A stretch of DNA of 41,303 nt, taken from an uncultured Clostridia bacterium (GTDB lineage: Bacteria; Bacillota; Clostridia; TANB77; CAG-508). A model generated the notes under the pieces. It worked only from the letters and a program-made list of their open reading frames with translations. It was not told the DNA's origin and did not search any database. The DNA lies in assembly GCA_947594845.1 (NCBI GenBank), contig CANQEI010000011.1, positions 1 through 41,303 of the forward strand. Direction: 5' to 3'. The position numbers and the translations under genes are program-made. Shown in pieces: positions 16,845 through 25,202 of the stretch; within the stretch, counting starts at the first letter, position 1, and every line of letters begins with the position of its first letter.

Positions 16845-18098
16845 TTAACTAAAAATAGATTTAAATTCCTCTTTCAAATATAGCTTTGTAGCAGTATCAG
16901 GACTGTAAATTCCAACAGGATCTTTTATAGGAGCGAATTCTTTTTCTTCATCTACTCTTAGCAAAGTTATATTATCAAAAAATTTAAAAGAATCAAAAAT
17001 AAAAGTTTCAAATTTATATGAATTTGGTGCTTCAGGGACAATTTTCATTCCTTCATCATTTATATAAGTATTTTTTTTAGTTGCTCTATGATAAGGTAAA
17101 TCTAAATTAGAAATTTTTTCTATTGCATCAATAGAAAACAAATGACACAAGATATTTACATCACGATATAAATATTTTCCATCAATATTTGCATTTGTAA
17201 TTTCATCAGTAATTCGCTCATATCCAAGCATTGCTGGCTTACCATTTTTTCTACAAAATACCCAATCTTGAGAATAAGGATCTTTTTTAAAAATTGTTTT
17301 TGCACCTATTTCAGAATTAGAACTTGTTAAAGCTAAAAAAATAGGATCAGCAATTTTTACCAAAATATTATCTATTCCTGAAACAAAAATCCACTTAACA
17401 CCAGATTGTTTCATTTGAGTAATGAGATTATTTTTCTTTAAAGACTTAAATAAATTACCATTACCATTTGATGCTTCGTGAACCTGATATGGCTCAGAAA
17501 GAAGAATTTTTCCAGTATCAGCTGAAACTATAGGTAATTTATCCTGAATAAAGAAAAAAATTTTATTTTTATCATAGTTAAAATAATTTTTATCTTCGAA
17601 AAATTTTATAGTATCATCATTATTTGTTTCACTTGTCATAATATACCATGGAATCTGGATACCATAACGCTTATTTGCTTGCTTTATTTTATCTGCTAAT
17701 ATTTCAAAAAGAGAAGCCTTTTTAGGAAATAAATTAAGTTCAAAAGTACCTTTAGGACCTTTATGACCTAATCGAGTTCCTTGACCTCCAGCCATTGTTA
17801 AAACAGCATATTGGGACTTTTTTAACATTTCAGTTCCCTGATTTTCTAATTCACGTCTTCGTTTTACAGGAATGTCACTCTTTACAAAATATTCTAAAGG
17901 TTCAATAGTTTCGCCAGATGGAATAGAGATTGTTTTTAAGGAACTATATAAATTATTAATTTTTTGAAAATTGATATTTAAAAGCTGAAAAAGTAATTTT
18001 TGTTTATCAGAATCATTTAAATAATCGTAAAAATTAAGTAACTGTTCTTGATGATATTTTTTCAATCTTTCTTTTATTTGCTCATAGAGAGGATTCAT
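16845..18098 (-). CDS. Eukaryotic-type UDP-sugar pyrophosphorylase (UDPGP/UAP1 family)
   Basis: This 417-residue protein joins UTP to a sugar 1-phosphate (GlcNAc, GalNAc or glucose) to give the UDP-sugar and pyrophosphate. The nucleotide loop is MAGGQGTRLGHKGPKG (102-117), and NGNGNLFKSL and FVSGIDNILVKIADP match the uridine- and sugar-binding segments of UAP1-like enzymes. The family is mainly eukaryotic but also occurs in gut Firmicutes and Bacteroidota, alongside or instead of GlmU/GalU. The sugar cannot be set from sequence alone. It is the last gene of the HD-GYP operon, 20 bases after the phosphoesterase gene. Confidence 0.85.
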   Translation of the reverse strand: MNPLYEQIKERLKKYHQEQLLNFYDYLNDSDKQKLLFQLLNINFQKINNLYSSLKTISIPSGETIEPLEYFVKSDIPVKRRRELENQGTEMLKKSQYAVLTMAGGQGTRLGHKGPKGTFELNLFPKKASLFEILADKIKQANKRYGIQIPWYIMTSETNNDDTIKFFEDKNYFNYDKNKIFFFIQDKLPIVSADTGKILLSEPYQVHEASNGNGNLFKSLKKNNLITQMKQSGVKWIFVSGIDNILVKIADPIFLALTSSNSEIGAKTIFKKDPYSQDWVFCRKNGKPAMLGYERITDEITNANIDGKYLYRDVNILCHLFSIDAIEKISNLDLPYHRATKKNTYINDEGMKIVPEAPNSYKFETFIFDSFKFFDNITLLRVDEEKEFAPIKDPVGIYSPDTATKLYLKEEFKSIFS

Positions 18099-18118
18099 AA
18101 AATTATCCCTTTCTTTTA

Positions 18119-18913
18119 TTAAGACATTGCTTTAGATAAATTTTTTAATAAAATTTCTTTATTTGGAATATTTGAATTTTTTAAACAATTAATTTCTTTC
18201 TCAATATCATAAGGAAGCCTAATTAAATTAATAGAATAAGAAGAAATTTCTTTAGAATCAAGTAATCCTTCTAGTATAATATATGAAGAAAAAGTCGAAA
18301 AGTGTGAAAGATCGACATCTTCATCTGTATTATCAATTTCTATTGGAAGTCCAACACTTCCTGTATTGAAAATTGTTTTATTCTTAAATCTAAAAATATT
18401 AGGAGAGTGTATGTGTGCATATCCAACAATATCTGGAACAGGATCTTTTACAGACTTACCTAAAAATTTAGTATTAGCAAACAACTGCATTGGATTATCT
18501 AATTCAAATTTTGCATATTCATTTTCTGCATTTGAGTGCAAAGGATTAAAAATATGCTTTAAACTAAAAGGGGATGCATGAAATAATCGAATAAGATGTC
18601 CACTAAGATAAAACTCATGAAAGAAAGGCAATTCCCCTAAATACTTTACATTTTCTGGAGACATATTATCAATAGTCCATCTTTGCAAATCAATAACACA
18701 ATTGTGAGCTAATAAATGATCACAATTTCCACGAATGACAACTTCACAGTTTTGTCTAACTAAATTAGTAACTTCGTTTGGATGTACACCTTTAACAGCA
18801 ATATCGCCTAAACAATATATATGGGAGATATTACGATTTTTAATATCTTCTAATACAGTATTTAAAGCTGTAAGGTTGCCATGAATATCAGCAATTATAG
18901 CAATTTTGTCCAT
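18119..18913 (-). CDS. Calcineurin-like metallophosphoesterase (YfcE/MJ0936-like)
   Basis: The protein has 264 residues. Metal-binding motifs run in order: DIH at 9-11, GD at 36-37, GNCD at 62-65 (GNHD/E in most relatives), a later GYAHIHSP in place of GHTH, and NTGSVGLP. It is a cytosolic two-metal phosphodiesterase or phosphatase whose substrate cannot be read from sequence. GGAGG precedes the start. It is the middle gene of an operon between the HD-GYP regulator and the pyrophosphorylase, so a nucleotide-related substrate is an attractive but untested idea. Confidence 0.85.
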   Translation of the reverse strand: MDKIAIIADIHGNLTALNTVLEDIKNRNISHIYCLGDIAVKGVHPNEVTNLVRQNCEVVIRGNCDHLLAHNCVIDLQRWTIDNMSPENVKYLGELPFFHEFYLSGHLIRLFHASPFSLKHIFNPLHSNAENEYAKFELDNPMQLFANTKFLGKSVKDPVPDIVGYAHIHSPNIFRFKNKTIFNTGSVGLPIEIDNTDEDVDLSHFSTFSSYIILEGLLDSKEISSYSINLIRLPYDIEKEINCLKNSNIPNKEILLKNLSKAMS

Positions 18914-18931
18914 TGAAATTACCTCCTATCA

Positions 18932-19975
18932 TTAATATTTTTCATGTATTTCCAAAATTTCATTAAAATTATTATCTAAAATATCTATAAAAATTTGTGC
19001 AATCATTGGATCAAATTGAGATCCAGAACATTTTTTTATTTCGTTTTTTGCCTCTTCAATAGTTGAGGCATCTCTATAAGAACGCTTTGAAGTAATAGCA
19101 TCAAAAGCGTCTGCAACAGAAACAATTCTAGCAAGAATTGGTATTTCTTCACCAGCCAAACCATAAGGATAACCAGCACCATTATAATACTCATGATGAT
19201 ATTTAACAATTGGAAGAATATCCGAAAAAATGCTAGAATTAGACAAAATATGTGCACCTATGGCTGGATGTTCTTTTATTTTCTCATATTCAGATTTAGT
19301 AAGTTTATCTGTTTTTAATAGTATAGCATCAGGAATTCCGATTTTTCCAATATCATGAAAGAAAGAACCTATTTTTAATAATCTCATTTCAGAATCAGAT
19401 AAATTTAGCCTTTCACCAATTAATAAGGAATATTCAGCTACCCTATTAGAATGACCTTTTGTATAAAAATCTTTAGCCTCAACAGTATTTTTTAAAACTT
19501 CAATACTATCTAAATAAGATTGTTCAAGCATAGTATTATACTTTGATAATTCAGAATTCATTTCTCTAATAAGTTTCATTTGATTAATAGATTTAATACC
19601 AGATTCAATTAACAAAGCAAGTTGATCAAAACTCTCACTTTTTTCATAATAACTTTGAACATCTAGTAGACGTATAGTTTCTAACGGAGAAACTAAATCT
19701 TTTGGCTCAGTAATTAATAAAATATATATATCTTTATCAAATGTTCGTATTTCTGCAATTACATAGTCAGTATGAACAGAATTAATAATATAGTCAAGAA
19801 CAATTAAATCAAAGTGTTCTTTCTTTAGCAAATTAATTGCTTCAGATGGCTCCGATATACCAACAACAGTATAATTTTGAAAATATGATTTAACAGAATT
19901 AATAATAGAAGGAATATCAGTTAGAACTAGAATCTTTTCTTTAATAGAATTTTCTTCCATAACACCTAAGCTCAT
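18932..19975 (-). CDS. Response regulator with HD-GYP phosphodiesterase output
   Basis: The protein has 347 residues. A receiver domain (about 13-128) has the phosphoacceptor Asp61 and conserved Lys112. A coiled helix follows (130-160), then an HD-GYP domain (about 160-340) with HDIGKIG at 207-213, HH at 260-261 and NGAGYP at 265-270 (the GYP signature) and DAFDAITSKRSYR. HD-GYP enzymes hydrolyse cyclic dinucleotides, chiefly c-di-GMP. No partner kinase lies nearby. GAGGA precedes the ATG at 19975; a second in-frame ATG five codons on is less well placed. It is the first gene of a three-gene minus-strand operon. Confidence 0.93.
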   Translation of the reverse strand: MSLGVMEENSIKEKILVLTDIPSIINSVKSYFQNYTVVGISEPSEAINLLKKEHFDLIVLDYIINSVHTDYVIAEIRTFDKDIYILLITEPKDLVSPLETIRLLDVQSYYEKSESFDQLALLIESGIKSINQMKLIREMNSELSKYNTMLEQSYLDSIEVLKNTVEAKDFYTKGHSNRVAEYSLLIGERLNLSDSEMRLLKIGSFFHDIGKIGIPDAILLKTDKLTKSEYEKIKEHPAIGAHILSNSSIFSDILPIVKYHHEYYNGAGYPYGLAGEEIPILARIVSVADAFDAITSKRSYRDASTIEEAKNEIKKCSGSQFDPMIAQIFIDILDNNFNEILEIHEKY

Positions 19976-20010
19976 TTCAAATCCTCATAAAATACTTAAA
20001 TCTTTAACAT

Positions 20011-20039
20011 ATTATCTCGTAGTTTTGAAATTAAGTCAA
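20011..20039 (-). promoter_or_regulatory. Promoter of the HD-GYP operon
   Basis: On the minus strand there is TTGACT (20034-20039), a 17-base spacer and GATAAT (20011-20016), about 35 bases before the start at 19975. Confidence 0.75.
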
Positions 20040-20114
20040 TACTTACAAAACAATGAATATTTTATACTTTTTGGGTGAAGATAAAAGAAGAAAATAAAAA
20101 ATAAAGGAGAAAAA

Positions 20115-21215
20115 ATGTATCATGTAGAACGCGAAAATAATAATATATTCTTGCTATTGATGATAATAGCATTAGTAGTATTATTTACAATACTTGCATA
20201 TACATTATTTTTAGATAGTAACAAATATCAATATACAGAAAAGGTTGTTGGTACAAAAATATACAACGAAAATGAAAATAATAATAATTTAGATGAAATA
20301 TTAAATAATACTATAGAGTGTACAGTTGGAATTTCAAAAATAAAAAATGCAGGAAGCACAATATTTTTAGAAAATAGCACAGAAAATTTAGGATTAGGAA
20401 GCGGTGTAATTGTATCACAAGGATATATACTAACAAATCAACATGTTGCTGGAGACAAATATTCACCTTGTTATGTAACAATGCAAAATGGAGTAACAGA
20501 CACAGGGGTAGTTGTTTGGTCAAGTGAAGATTTAGATTTAGCAATAATAAAAATAAATATGAAAGATTTACCAGAAGCAAAAATGGGAGATTCAGAAAAT
20601 ATAAAAATAGGAAATACAGTATATGCAATTGGAAACCCTGTGGGATATGAACTACAAAGGACAGTTACATCTGGAATAATAAGCGGAATTGACAGAACAA
20701 TTAAGTTAGAAGAGGAAAATAAAAAAACATATATGGAAGGACTAATACAAACAGATGCAACAATAAATCAAGGAAATAGTGGAGGACCACTTATAAATCA
20801 AAATGGGGAAGTCATAGGAATTACAACAATAAAAATAGACGATGCAGAGGGGATTGGATTTGCAATACCAATAAATATAGTAAAGCCAATTATAAAAAAG
20901 CTAACCGAAAAAGGTGAATTTATAGAACCATATTTAGGGATATATGGATATGATAAACAAGCAATTCCGTATTTAAGTACAAATCTAAATTTCGACATGG
21001 GAATTTATATAGAAGAAATTGATGCTACAGGACCATTATATAATAGTGGTTTAATGAAAGGCGATATTCTTGAAAAAATAGATGATATGCAGATAGAAAG
21101 CATGAATAAACTAAAAGAATATATATTTAGCAAAAATGTTGGAGACAACGTTAAATTAACAATAAAGAGAAAAAAAGAAATATTTGAAATAAATGTAATT
21201 CTTGGAAAAACATAA
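20115..21215 (+). CDS. HtrA/DegP-like membrane-anchored serine protease with PDZ domain
   Basis: This 366-residue protein has a membrane anchor at about 11-33, a chymotrypsin-like S1C domain (about 60-265) with the triad His110 (LTNQHVAG), Asp141 (DLDLAIIK) and Ser222 (GNSGGP), and one PDZ domain (about 272-362; GPLYNSGLMKGDILEKIDDM). HtrA proteases degrade damaged extracytoplasmic proteins and are usually stress induced. The length and single PDZ fit Gram-positive HtrA. The ATG has AAAGGAG upstream. No CssRS-like two-component system is adjacent. Confidence 0.92.
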   Translation: MYHVERENNNIFLLLMIIALVVLFTILAYTLFLDSNKYQYTEKVVGTKIYNENENNNNLDEILNNTIECTVGISKIKNAGSTIFLENSTENLGLGSGVIVSQGYILTNQHVAGDKYSPCYVTMQNGVTDTGVVVWSSEDLDLAIIKINMKDLPEAKMGDSENIKIGNTVYAIGNPVGYELQRTVTSGIISGIDRTIKLEEENKKTYMEGLIQTDATINQGNSGGPLINQNGEVIGITTIKIDDAEGIGFAIPINIVKPIIKKLTEKGEFIEPYLGIYGYDKQAIPYLSTNLNFDMGIYIEEIDATGPLYNSGLMKGDILEKIDDMQIESMNKLKEYIFSKNVGDNVKLTIKRKKEIFEINVILGKT

Positions 21216-21231
21216 AAAGATTTACATAAAG

Positions 21232-21260
21232 TTGAAGAAAAATATGAAATTTGATATAAT
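21232..21260 (+). promoter_or_regulatory. Promoter of the small membrane protein at 21295
   Basis: TTGAAG (21232-21237), a 17-base spacer and TATAAT (21255-21260). This promoter is in native-looking AT-rich DNA, just outside the patch of different composition. Confidence 0.7.
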
Positions 21261-21294
21261 GAAAGTAGAATTCTTTGAGAAAGGGGTCAAAATA

Positions 21295-21576
21295 ATGAAG
21301 ACTTTTACGCGGATTTGCTGGTGTGTTATTTGGGTTTTAGGGTTTGTTATTATGCGGAATGCTGGAATGGTTGCCAATTATTCGGTTGGATGGTTCGTCC
21401 TTGAGGCAATCGTGAGCTGGATCGCTGCTAATATCCTTCTGAACCACAAGACACTGCTGTACATTGCGTTAGTCATACTCTGTGCAGATCTGATACTAAA
21501 ATTCAGCATCGCAGAACTCTTCTGCTTTGTGATGAGCATAGTGATGTTAATGCTGACAGCGATCAGCAGAAAGTAG
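21295..21576 (+). CDS. Small integral membrane protein, probably acquired
   Basis: This 93-residue protein is almost wholly hydrophobic, with about three or four membrane segments (ICWCVIWVLGFVIM, SVGWFVLEAIVSWIAAN, LLYIALVILCADLIL, LFCFVMSIVMLMLTA) and a short basic end. I do not recognise the family. Codon use is unlike the rest of the window: CTG, ATC, GCG, CGG and TGC are frequent. Start 21295 is chosen because an AAGGGG ribosome binding site sits just before it; the frame from 21202 runs through the promoter. It is followed at once by a strong terminator. Confidence 0.72.
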   Translation: MKTFTRICWCVIWVLGFVIMRNAGMVANYSVGWFVLEAIVSWIAANILLNHKTLLYIALVILCADLILKFSIAELFCFVMSIVMLMLTAISRK

Positions 21577-21601
21577 GGGTGAGTGCACCCCTGCTTTTTT
21601 T
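21572..21601 (+). terminator. Terminator of the small membrane protein
   Basis: AGTAGGGGTG and CACCCCTGCT form a 10-bp GC-rich stem with one G-U pair and a 4-base loop, followed by seven Ts. Confidence 0.93.
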
Positions 21602-21610
21602 ATTTTTAAA

Positions 21611-21644
21611 AGAAAAGACTGCAGAATCTTACGAATCTGCAGCC
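21611..21644 (-). terminator. Terminator of the minus-strand gene in the foreign patch
   Basis: On the minus strand CTGCAGA pairs with TCTGCAG and is followed by TCTTTTCTTTT. It lies about 60 bases past the stop at 21702. Confidence 0.75.
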
Positions 21645-21674
21645 TTCCCCCTCAACAAGTGAGGTATATATAAA

Positions 21675-21691
21675 CATCAGCAGAGCTGATG
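21675..21691. other. Perfect 7-bp hairpin
   Basis: CATCAGC and GCTGATG flank a 3-base loop, between the stop of the minus-strand gene and its terminator. It may be an RNA-end stabiliser or a weak first terminator. Confidence 0.5.
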
Positions 21692-21701
21692 ATTGACGGA
21701 A

Positions 21702-22082
21702 TTATCCGCCAAGAGCAATCCTCCATAGCTTTTTGTCAAGCTCGGAGGAGATTCGGAAACTCGACCAGTTTAAACGAAAGCCATACCACTTTTCTGATTT
21801 CTTATAATAAACCCTTACGTAGTACGAAGATGCCTCATGTGGAGCATACACGAAAAAAGCTACCTTTTCTGGTTCTATTTTCAGTTCTTTTTTGATTAGC
21901 TTTGAAAAATCCTCTTTTACATCGCTGTGATACGATGGAGAGGAACTCTCCAACTGACCAATCAGCGATTCATTATCAATCTTCCGAGGATGAATGCTGA
22001 ACAACCAGAAGATGCTCCAAAGTGCAAGGATTACAACAACAATCCCGATAACGAGTTTCTTTGAATCTAATGTCTTTTTCAT
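21702..22082 (-). CDS. Small membrane-anchored protein, probably acquired
   Basis: The protein has 126 residues, with an N-terminal membrane segment (about 10-29; VIGIVVVILALWSIFWLFSI) and an extracytoplasmic domain ending in YYVRVYYKKSEKWYGFRLNW. I do not recognise the family. Codon use is like that of the neighbour at 21295 and unlike the host. Start 22082 is set by GGAGGT 6 bases upstream; the frame from 22118 has none and reads through a hairpin. The gene is convergent with 21295-21576 and has its own promoter and terminator. Confidence 0.72.
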   Translation of the reverse strand: MKKTLDSKKLVIGIVVVILALWSIFWLFSIHPRKIDNESLIGQLESSSPSYHSDVKEDFSKLIKKELKIEPEKVAFFVYAPHEASSYYVRVYYKKSEKWYGFRLNWSSFRISSELDKKLWRIALGG

Positions 22083-22087
22083 ATTAA

Positions 22088-22106
22088 TACCTCCCGCCCT
22101 TCGGGC
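22088..22106 (-). promoter_or_regulatory. Ribosome binding site with an abutting GCCC-GAA-GGGC hairpin
   Basis: On the minus strand a tight GCCC/GGGC hairpin with a GAA loop (22096-22106) directly precedes the GGGAGGT ribosome binding site (22089-22095). It could modulate translation or protect the mRNA 5' region. Confidence 0.5.
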
Positions 22107-22138
22107 TAAAAAAGACATTGTTAACAGTTTACATAAAT

Positions 22139-22167
22139 ATTATATCATAAGGATCAAAACAAATCAA
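22139..22167 (-). promoter_or_regulatory. Promoter of the 126-residue membrane protein gene
   Basis: On the minus strand there is TTGATT (22162-22167), a 17-base spacer and TATAAT (22139-22144). Confidence 0.7.
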
Positions 22168-22201
22168 TAAAAAAATGTCGAATAAAGATAGACGAAAAAG
22201 C

Positions 22202-22230
22202 TTGACAATAGCCAAATATAAAAATATATT
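22202..22230 (+). promoter_or_regulatory. Promoter of the gene at 22261
   Basis: TTGACA (22202-22207), a 17-base spacer and TATATT (22225-22230), 30 bases before the start codon. Confidence 0.75.
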
Positions 22231-22260
22231 TCTATAAAATAAGTAATTAAGGAGGAAAAA

Positions 22261-22566
22261 ATGAAAAAGTATTATGGAGCGGTTGTGCTTAATAAGGAAG
22301 AACTAAAAGAAAGCAATAGTAACCGTATAGAATTAGAATACTATAAAATTTCAAAAAAGATGAAGGAGAAGCAAAAATCAAGAGAAAGAACATATGGAGT
22401 TGAAATTATAAAAAAAGAGTATTTTAAAAATGGAACCATAAAAGAAAAAAATAATTCTTGTAATTTAACTAATGATGAAAATGTAATAAATAAAATATTA
22501 AATATTTTAAAAATAAATAAAGTAACACCAGTTGCATTAAATGACATTATAGAAGAAGTGTTGTAA
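22261..22566 (+). CDS. Small conserved-type protein, possibly DUF6514-like
   Basis: The protein has 101 residues, is cytosolic and is charged, without catalytic motifs. The pattern TYGVEIIKKE, a beta hairpin, a helix ending ILNILKINKVTPVALNDIIEEVL and the overall size recall small Clostridia proteins annotated as DUF6514. That match is from memory and unverified. The function is unknown. The ribosome binding site is AAGGAGG. It is monocistronic with a strong terminator. Confidence 0.75.
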   Translation: MKKYYGAVVLNKEELKESNSNRIELEYYKISKKMKEKQKSRERTYGVEIIKKEYFKNGTIKEKNNSCNLTNDENVINKILNILKINKVTPVALNDIIEEVL

Positions 22567-22576
22567 TAACAAAAAA

Positions 22577-22620
22577 ATTGAGAAAATTTTAGAAAAATCC
22601 GAAATTTTCTCAATTTTTTT
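22577..22620 (+). terminator. Terminator of the gene at 22261
   Basis: ATTGAGAAAATTT and AAATTTTCTCAAT form a 13-bp stem with a 12-base loop, followed by a run of Ts. Confidence 0.9.
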
Positions 22621-22677
22621 ATTTATATGTTAAATAAAAAATATATGGTATAATAACCAAAAAAGAAAGGAAAAGAT

Positions 22678-23220
22678 ATGGAAGAAAAATTTGATATATT
22701 AAATGAAAGAGGAGAATATATAAATAAATCAGAAACAAGAGAAAAATGCCATAAAGAAGGAATATGGCATAGAGCTGTTGCAGTATTTATAATAAATAAA
22801 AACAATCAAGTATTATTACAAAAAAGAAGCAAAAGTAAGAAAATGTGGCCAGACATGTGGGATATAACAGCAGGGGGTCATGTATTAGCAGGAGAACTAG
22901 GATTTCAAGCAGCAATAAGAGAGGTCAAAGAAGAATTAGGAATTAATGTAGAAAAAAAAGATATTACAATTATAGGAGAATCAATATCAGAAAATATAAA
23001 AGGAGATATAATAGATAGGCATTTTAATGAATATTATATGATTAATAAAAATATTGATGAGAAAAAAATAAAATTACAAGAAGATGAAGTTTCTGAAGTA
23101 AAATGGATAGATAAGGATGAAATTATAAAAAAAATAAAAAATAATTATGATGGAATTACAGCTAAACAAGGATGCTGGGAATATCTAATAAAATATTATG
23201 AATGGAAAGAAAAAAATTAA
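22678..23220 (+). CDS. NUDIX hydrolase (YfcD/IPP-isomerase-like subgroup)
   Basis: This 180-residue protein has a complete NUDIX box GX5EX7REVXEELGI starting at GHVLAGE (about residues 62-84). The upstream segments GIWHRAVAVFIINKNNQVLLQKRS and KMWPDMWDITAGGH are typical of the YfcD-like group. The group hydrolyses nucleoside-diphosphate-linked compounds; the substrate is not predictable. A TATAAT lies at 22649-22654 without a convincing -35. The stop is 11 bases before the TatD start, so the two form an operon. Confidence 0.9.
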   Translation: MEEKFDILNERGEYINKSETREKCHKEGIWHRAVAVFIINKNNQVLLQKRSKSKKMWPDMWDITAGGHVLAGELGFQAAIREVKEELGINVEKKDITIIGESISENIKGDIIDRHFNEYYMINKNIDEKKIKLQEDEVSEVKWIDKDEIIKKIKNNYDGITAKQGCWEYLIKYYEWKEKN

Positions 23221-23231
23221 ATGGAGGACAT

Positions 23232-23999
23232 ATGGAATTTTTTGATTCACATGCACACTATAATGATGAAAAATTTATAAAAAATAGAGAAATATTAATA
23301 AAAGAAATGTACGCAGATGAAATTACGAATATTGTTTGCGCAGGATATAACCTTGAATCATCAAAAACTGCAATAGAAATAGCTAGTAAATTCCACCATG
23401 TGTTTGCAACATGTGGAATATCACCAAACGATTTAGAGAATAAAGTGGAAAATGATTTAGAAAAGATTGAACAAATTGCTCAAAAGAATAAAAAAGTAGT
23501 AGCAATTGGAGAAATAGGGCTAGATTATTATTGGAACAAAGAAAATAAAGAATATCAAAAAGAAATATTTAAAAAACAAATTGGTATAGCAAATAGATTA
23601 AATCTTCCGATAGTAATACATACAAGAGAAGCATTTATTGATACTGTTAAAATTTTAAAGGAAAATCCAGTTAAAAAGAAAGGAATTTTTCACTGTTGTC
23701 CATTAAATCAAGAACTAATAAAAGAAGGCTTAAAATTAGGATTTTACATATCATTTAGTGGAAATATAACTTTTAAAAATGCAAAATCAGAGGAATGTAT
23801 AAAACTTGTACCAAATGATAAAATTTTAATAGAAACAGACAGTCCATATCTTTCACCAGAGCCACATAGAGGAGAAATAAATACTTCAAGTAATGTTAAA
23901 TTAGTTGCCAAGAAAATTGCAGATGTTAAAGAATTATCGTTAGAAAAAATTGCTCAAATTACTAAAGGTAATGCTCAAACAATTTTTGAAATTAGCTAA
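23232..23999 (+). CDS. TatD-family metal-dependent DNase/hydrolase
   Basis: The protein has 255 residues. TIM-barrel metal ligands are visible: DSHAHYND at the N-terminus, GEIGLDYYW, VIHTREA, HCC and ETDSPYLSPEPHRG. TatD proteins are Mg-dependent 3'-5' exonucleases linked to DNA repair and quality control. The start was moved to 23232, which has GGAGG 7 bases upstream; the frame from 23202 overlaps the NUDIX gene. It is the second gene of the NUDIX operon. Confidence 0.92.
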   Translation: MEFFDSHAHYNDEKFIKNREILIKEMYADEITNIVCAGYNLESSKTAIEIASKFHHVFATCGISPNDLENKVENDLEKIEQIAQKNKKVVAIGEIGLDYYWNKENKEYQKEIFKKQIGIANRLNLPIVIHTREAFIDTVKILKENPVKKKGIFHCCPLNQELIKEGLKLGFYISFSGNITFKNAKSEECIKLVPNDKILIETDSPYLSPEPHRGEINTSSNVKLVAKKIADVKELSLEKIAQITKGNAQTIFEIS

Positions 24000-24004
24000 A
24001 AAGG

Positions 24005-24033
24005 TTGAAAAATAAGAAAAATCAATGTATAAT
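24005..24033 (+). promoter_or_regulatory. Promoter of prfA
   Basis: TTGAAA (24005-24010), a 17-base spacer and TATAAT (24028-24033), 32 bases before the start codon. Confidence 0.8.
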
Positions 24034-24065
24034 AGTAATGCTAAAAATGAGAAAGGAAGGTTTTT

Positions 24066-25127
24066 ATGTTTCAAAAATTAGAGGCAGTAGAAAAAAGATA
24101 CGAAGAGCTTAATAAATTGATTAGTGATCCAGAAGTTATTTCAAGACAAAATGAATGGAAAAATCTAATGAAAGAACATAGTGATTTAGTAGAAATAGTT
24201 GAAAAATACAGAGAATATAAAAAAGTAAATGAAGCACTAGAAGAAGCAAAAGAAATGCTAGCCGATAAGGAAATGAAAGAACTTGCAGAAATGCAAATAG
24301 AAGAATGTAAAGAAAAATTACCACAAATAGAAGAAGAATTAAAAATACTTTTAATACCAAAAGACAAAGATGATGAAAAGAATATAATATGTGAAATAAG
24401 AGGAGGAGCTGGCGGCGAGGAAGCAGCACTATTTGCAGGAACATTATTTAGAATGTATTCAATGTATGCAGAAAGAAAACATTGGAAATTAGAAGTCCTA
24501 AATGAAAATGCTACAGAACTTGGTGGATACAAGGAAATATCTTTTATGATTACAGGAAAAGGAGTATACAGTAGACTAAAATTTGAAAGTGGAGTCCATA
24601 GAGTTCAAAGAGTGCCAGATACTGAAAGTAGTGGAAGAATTCATACATCAACTGCAACAGTTGCTGTTTTACCAGTAGTTGAAGATGTAGAGATAGAACT
24701 AAATCCTGCAGACATAAGAATGGAAGTATTTAGAGCATCAGGAGCAGGAGGACAGCACGTAAACAAAACTTCATCAGCAGTTAGGTTAATACATGAACCA
24801 ACAGGAATTATAGCAGAATGCCAAACAGAACGTTCTCAAGTTCAAAATAGAGAATATGCAATGAGATTATTAAAATCTAGAATTTATGAAATAGAAAAAC
24901 AAAAACAAGATGAAGAGCTTGCTAGTGAAAGAAAATCACAAGTAGGAGCTGGTGACAGAAGCGAAAAGATTAGAACATATAACTATCCACAAGGAAGAAT
25001 AACAGACCATAGAATAGGTTTAAGTATTTACCAAATGGAAGATTTTTTAAATGGAAATTTAGATGAAATGATTGATGCTATAACAGCATACGACAGAGCA
25101 GAAAAATTGAAAGGCGAAGAAAATTAA
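24066..25127 (+). CDS. prfA: Peptide chain release factor 1
   Basis: This 353-residue protein ends translation at UAA and UAG. It has GGQ at 228-230 ([17 protein letters not shown]), which reaches the peptidyl-transferase centre, and the RF1-type codon-recognition tripeptide P-D-T at 184-186 (PAT in E. coli); RF2 has SPF at this place. Length and alignment are normal. It is monocistronic here, without the prmC methylase gene that often follows prfA. Confidence 0.97.
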   Translation: MFQKLEAVEKRYEELNKLISDPEVISRQNEWKNLMKEHSDLVEIVEKYREYKKVNEALEEAKEMLADKEMKELAEMQIEECKEKLPQIEEELKILLIPKDKDDEKNIICEIRGGAGGEEAALFAGTLFRMYSMYAERKHWKLEVLNENATELGGYKEISFMITGKGVYSRLKFESGVHRVQRVPDTESSGRIHTSTATVAVLPVVEDVEIELNPADIRMEVFRASGAGGQHVNKTSSAVRLIHEPTGIIAECQTERSQVQNREYAMRLLKSRIYEIEKQKQDEELASERKSQVGAGDRSEKIRTYNYPQGRITDHRIGLSIYQMEDFLNGNLDEMIDAITAYDRAEKLKGEEN

Positions 25128-25133
25128 AATAAG

Positions 25134-25168
25134 AAAGAGTTGACAAAGAATGTCAACTCTTTTTTTTA
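25134..25168 (+). terminator. Terminator of prfA
   Basis: AAAGAGTTGACA pairs with its complement across a 5-base loop, followed by eight Ts. Confidence 0.94.
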
Positions 25169-25202
25169 TGTATGAAAATAAAAATATAAAATTCTATAAG
25201 AA

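Larger units (their letters stand above)
21295..22106. other. Patch of foreign base composition
   Basis: Between about 21295 and 22106 the DNA is visibly richer in G and C than its surroundings. The row 21421-21480 has 26 G/C of 60, against 18 of 60 at 20581-20640. It holds two convergent small membrane-protein genes and three strong hairpins. No integrase, transposase or clear flanking repeat is seen. Confidence 0.65.

Noticed and set aside
21689-21895. 68-codon plus-strand frame in the foreign patch
   Set aside because: It is antisense to the better-supported minus-strand gene with ribosome binding site, promoter and membrane segment.
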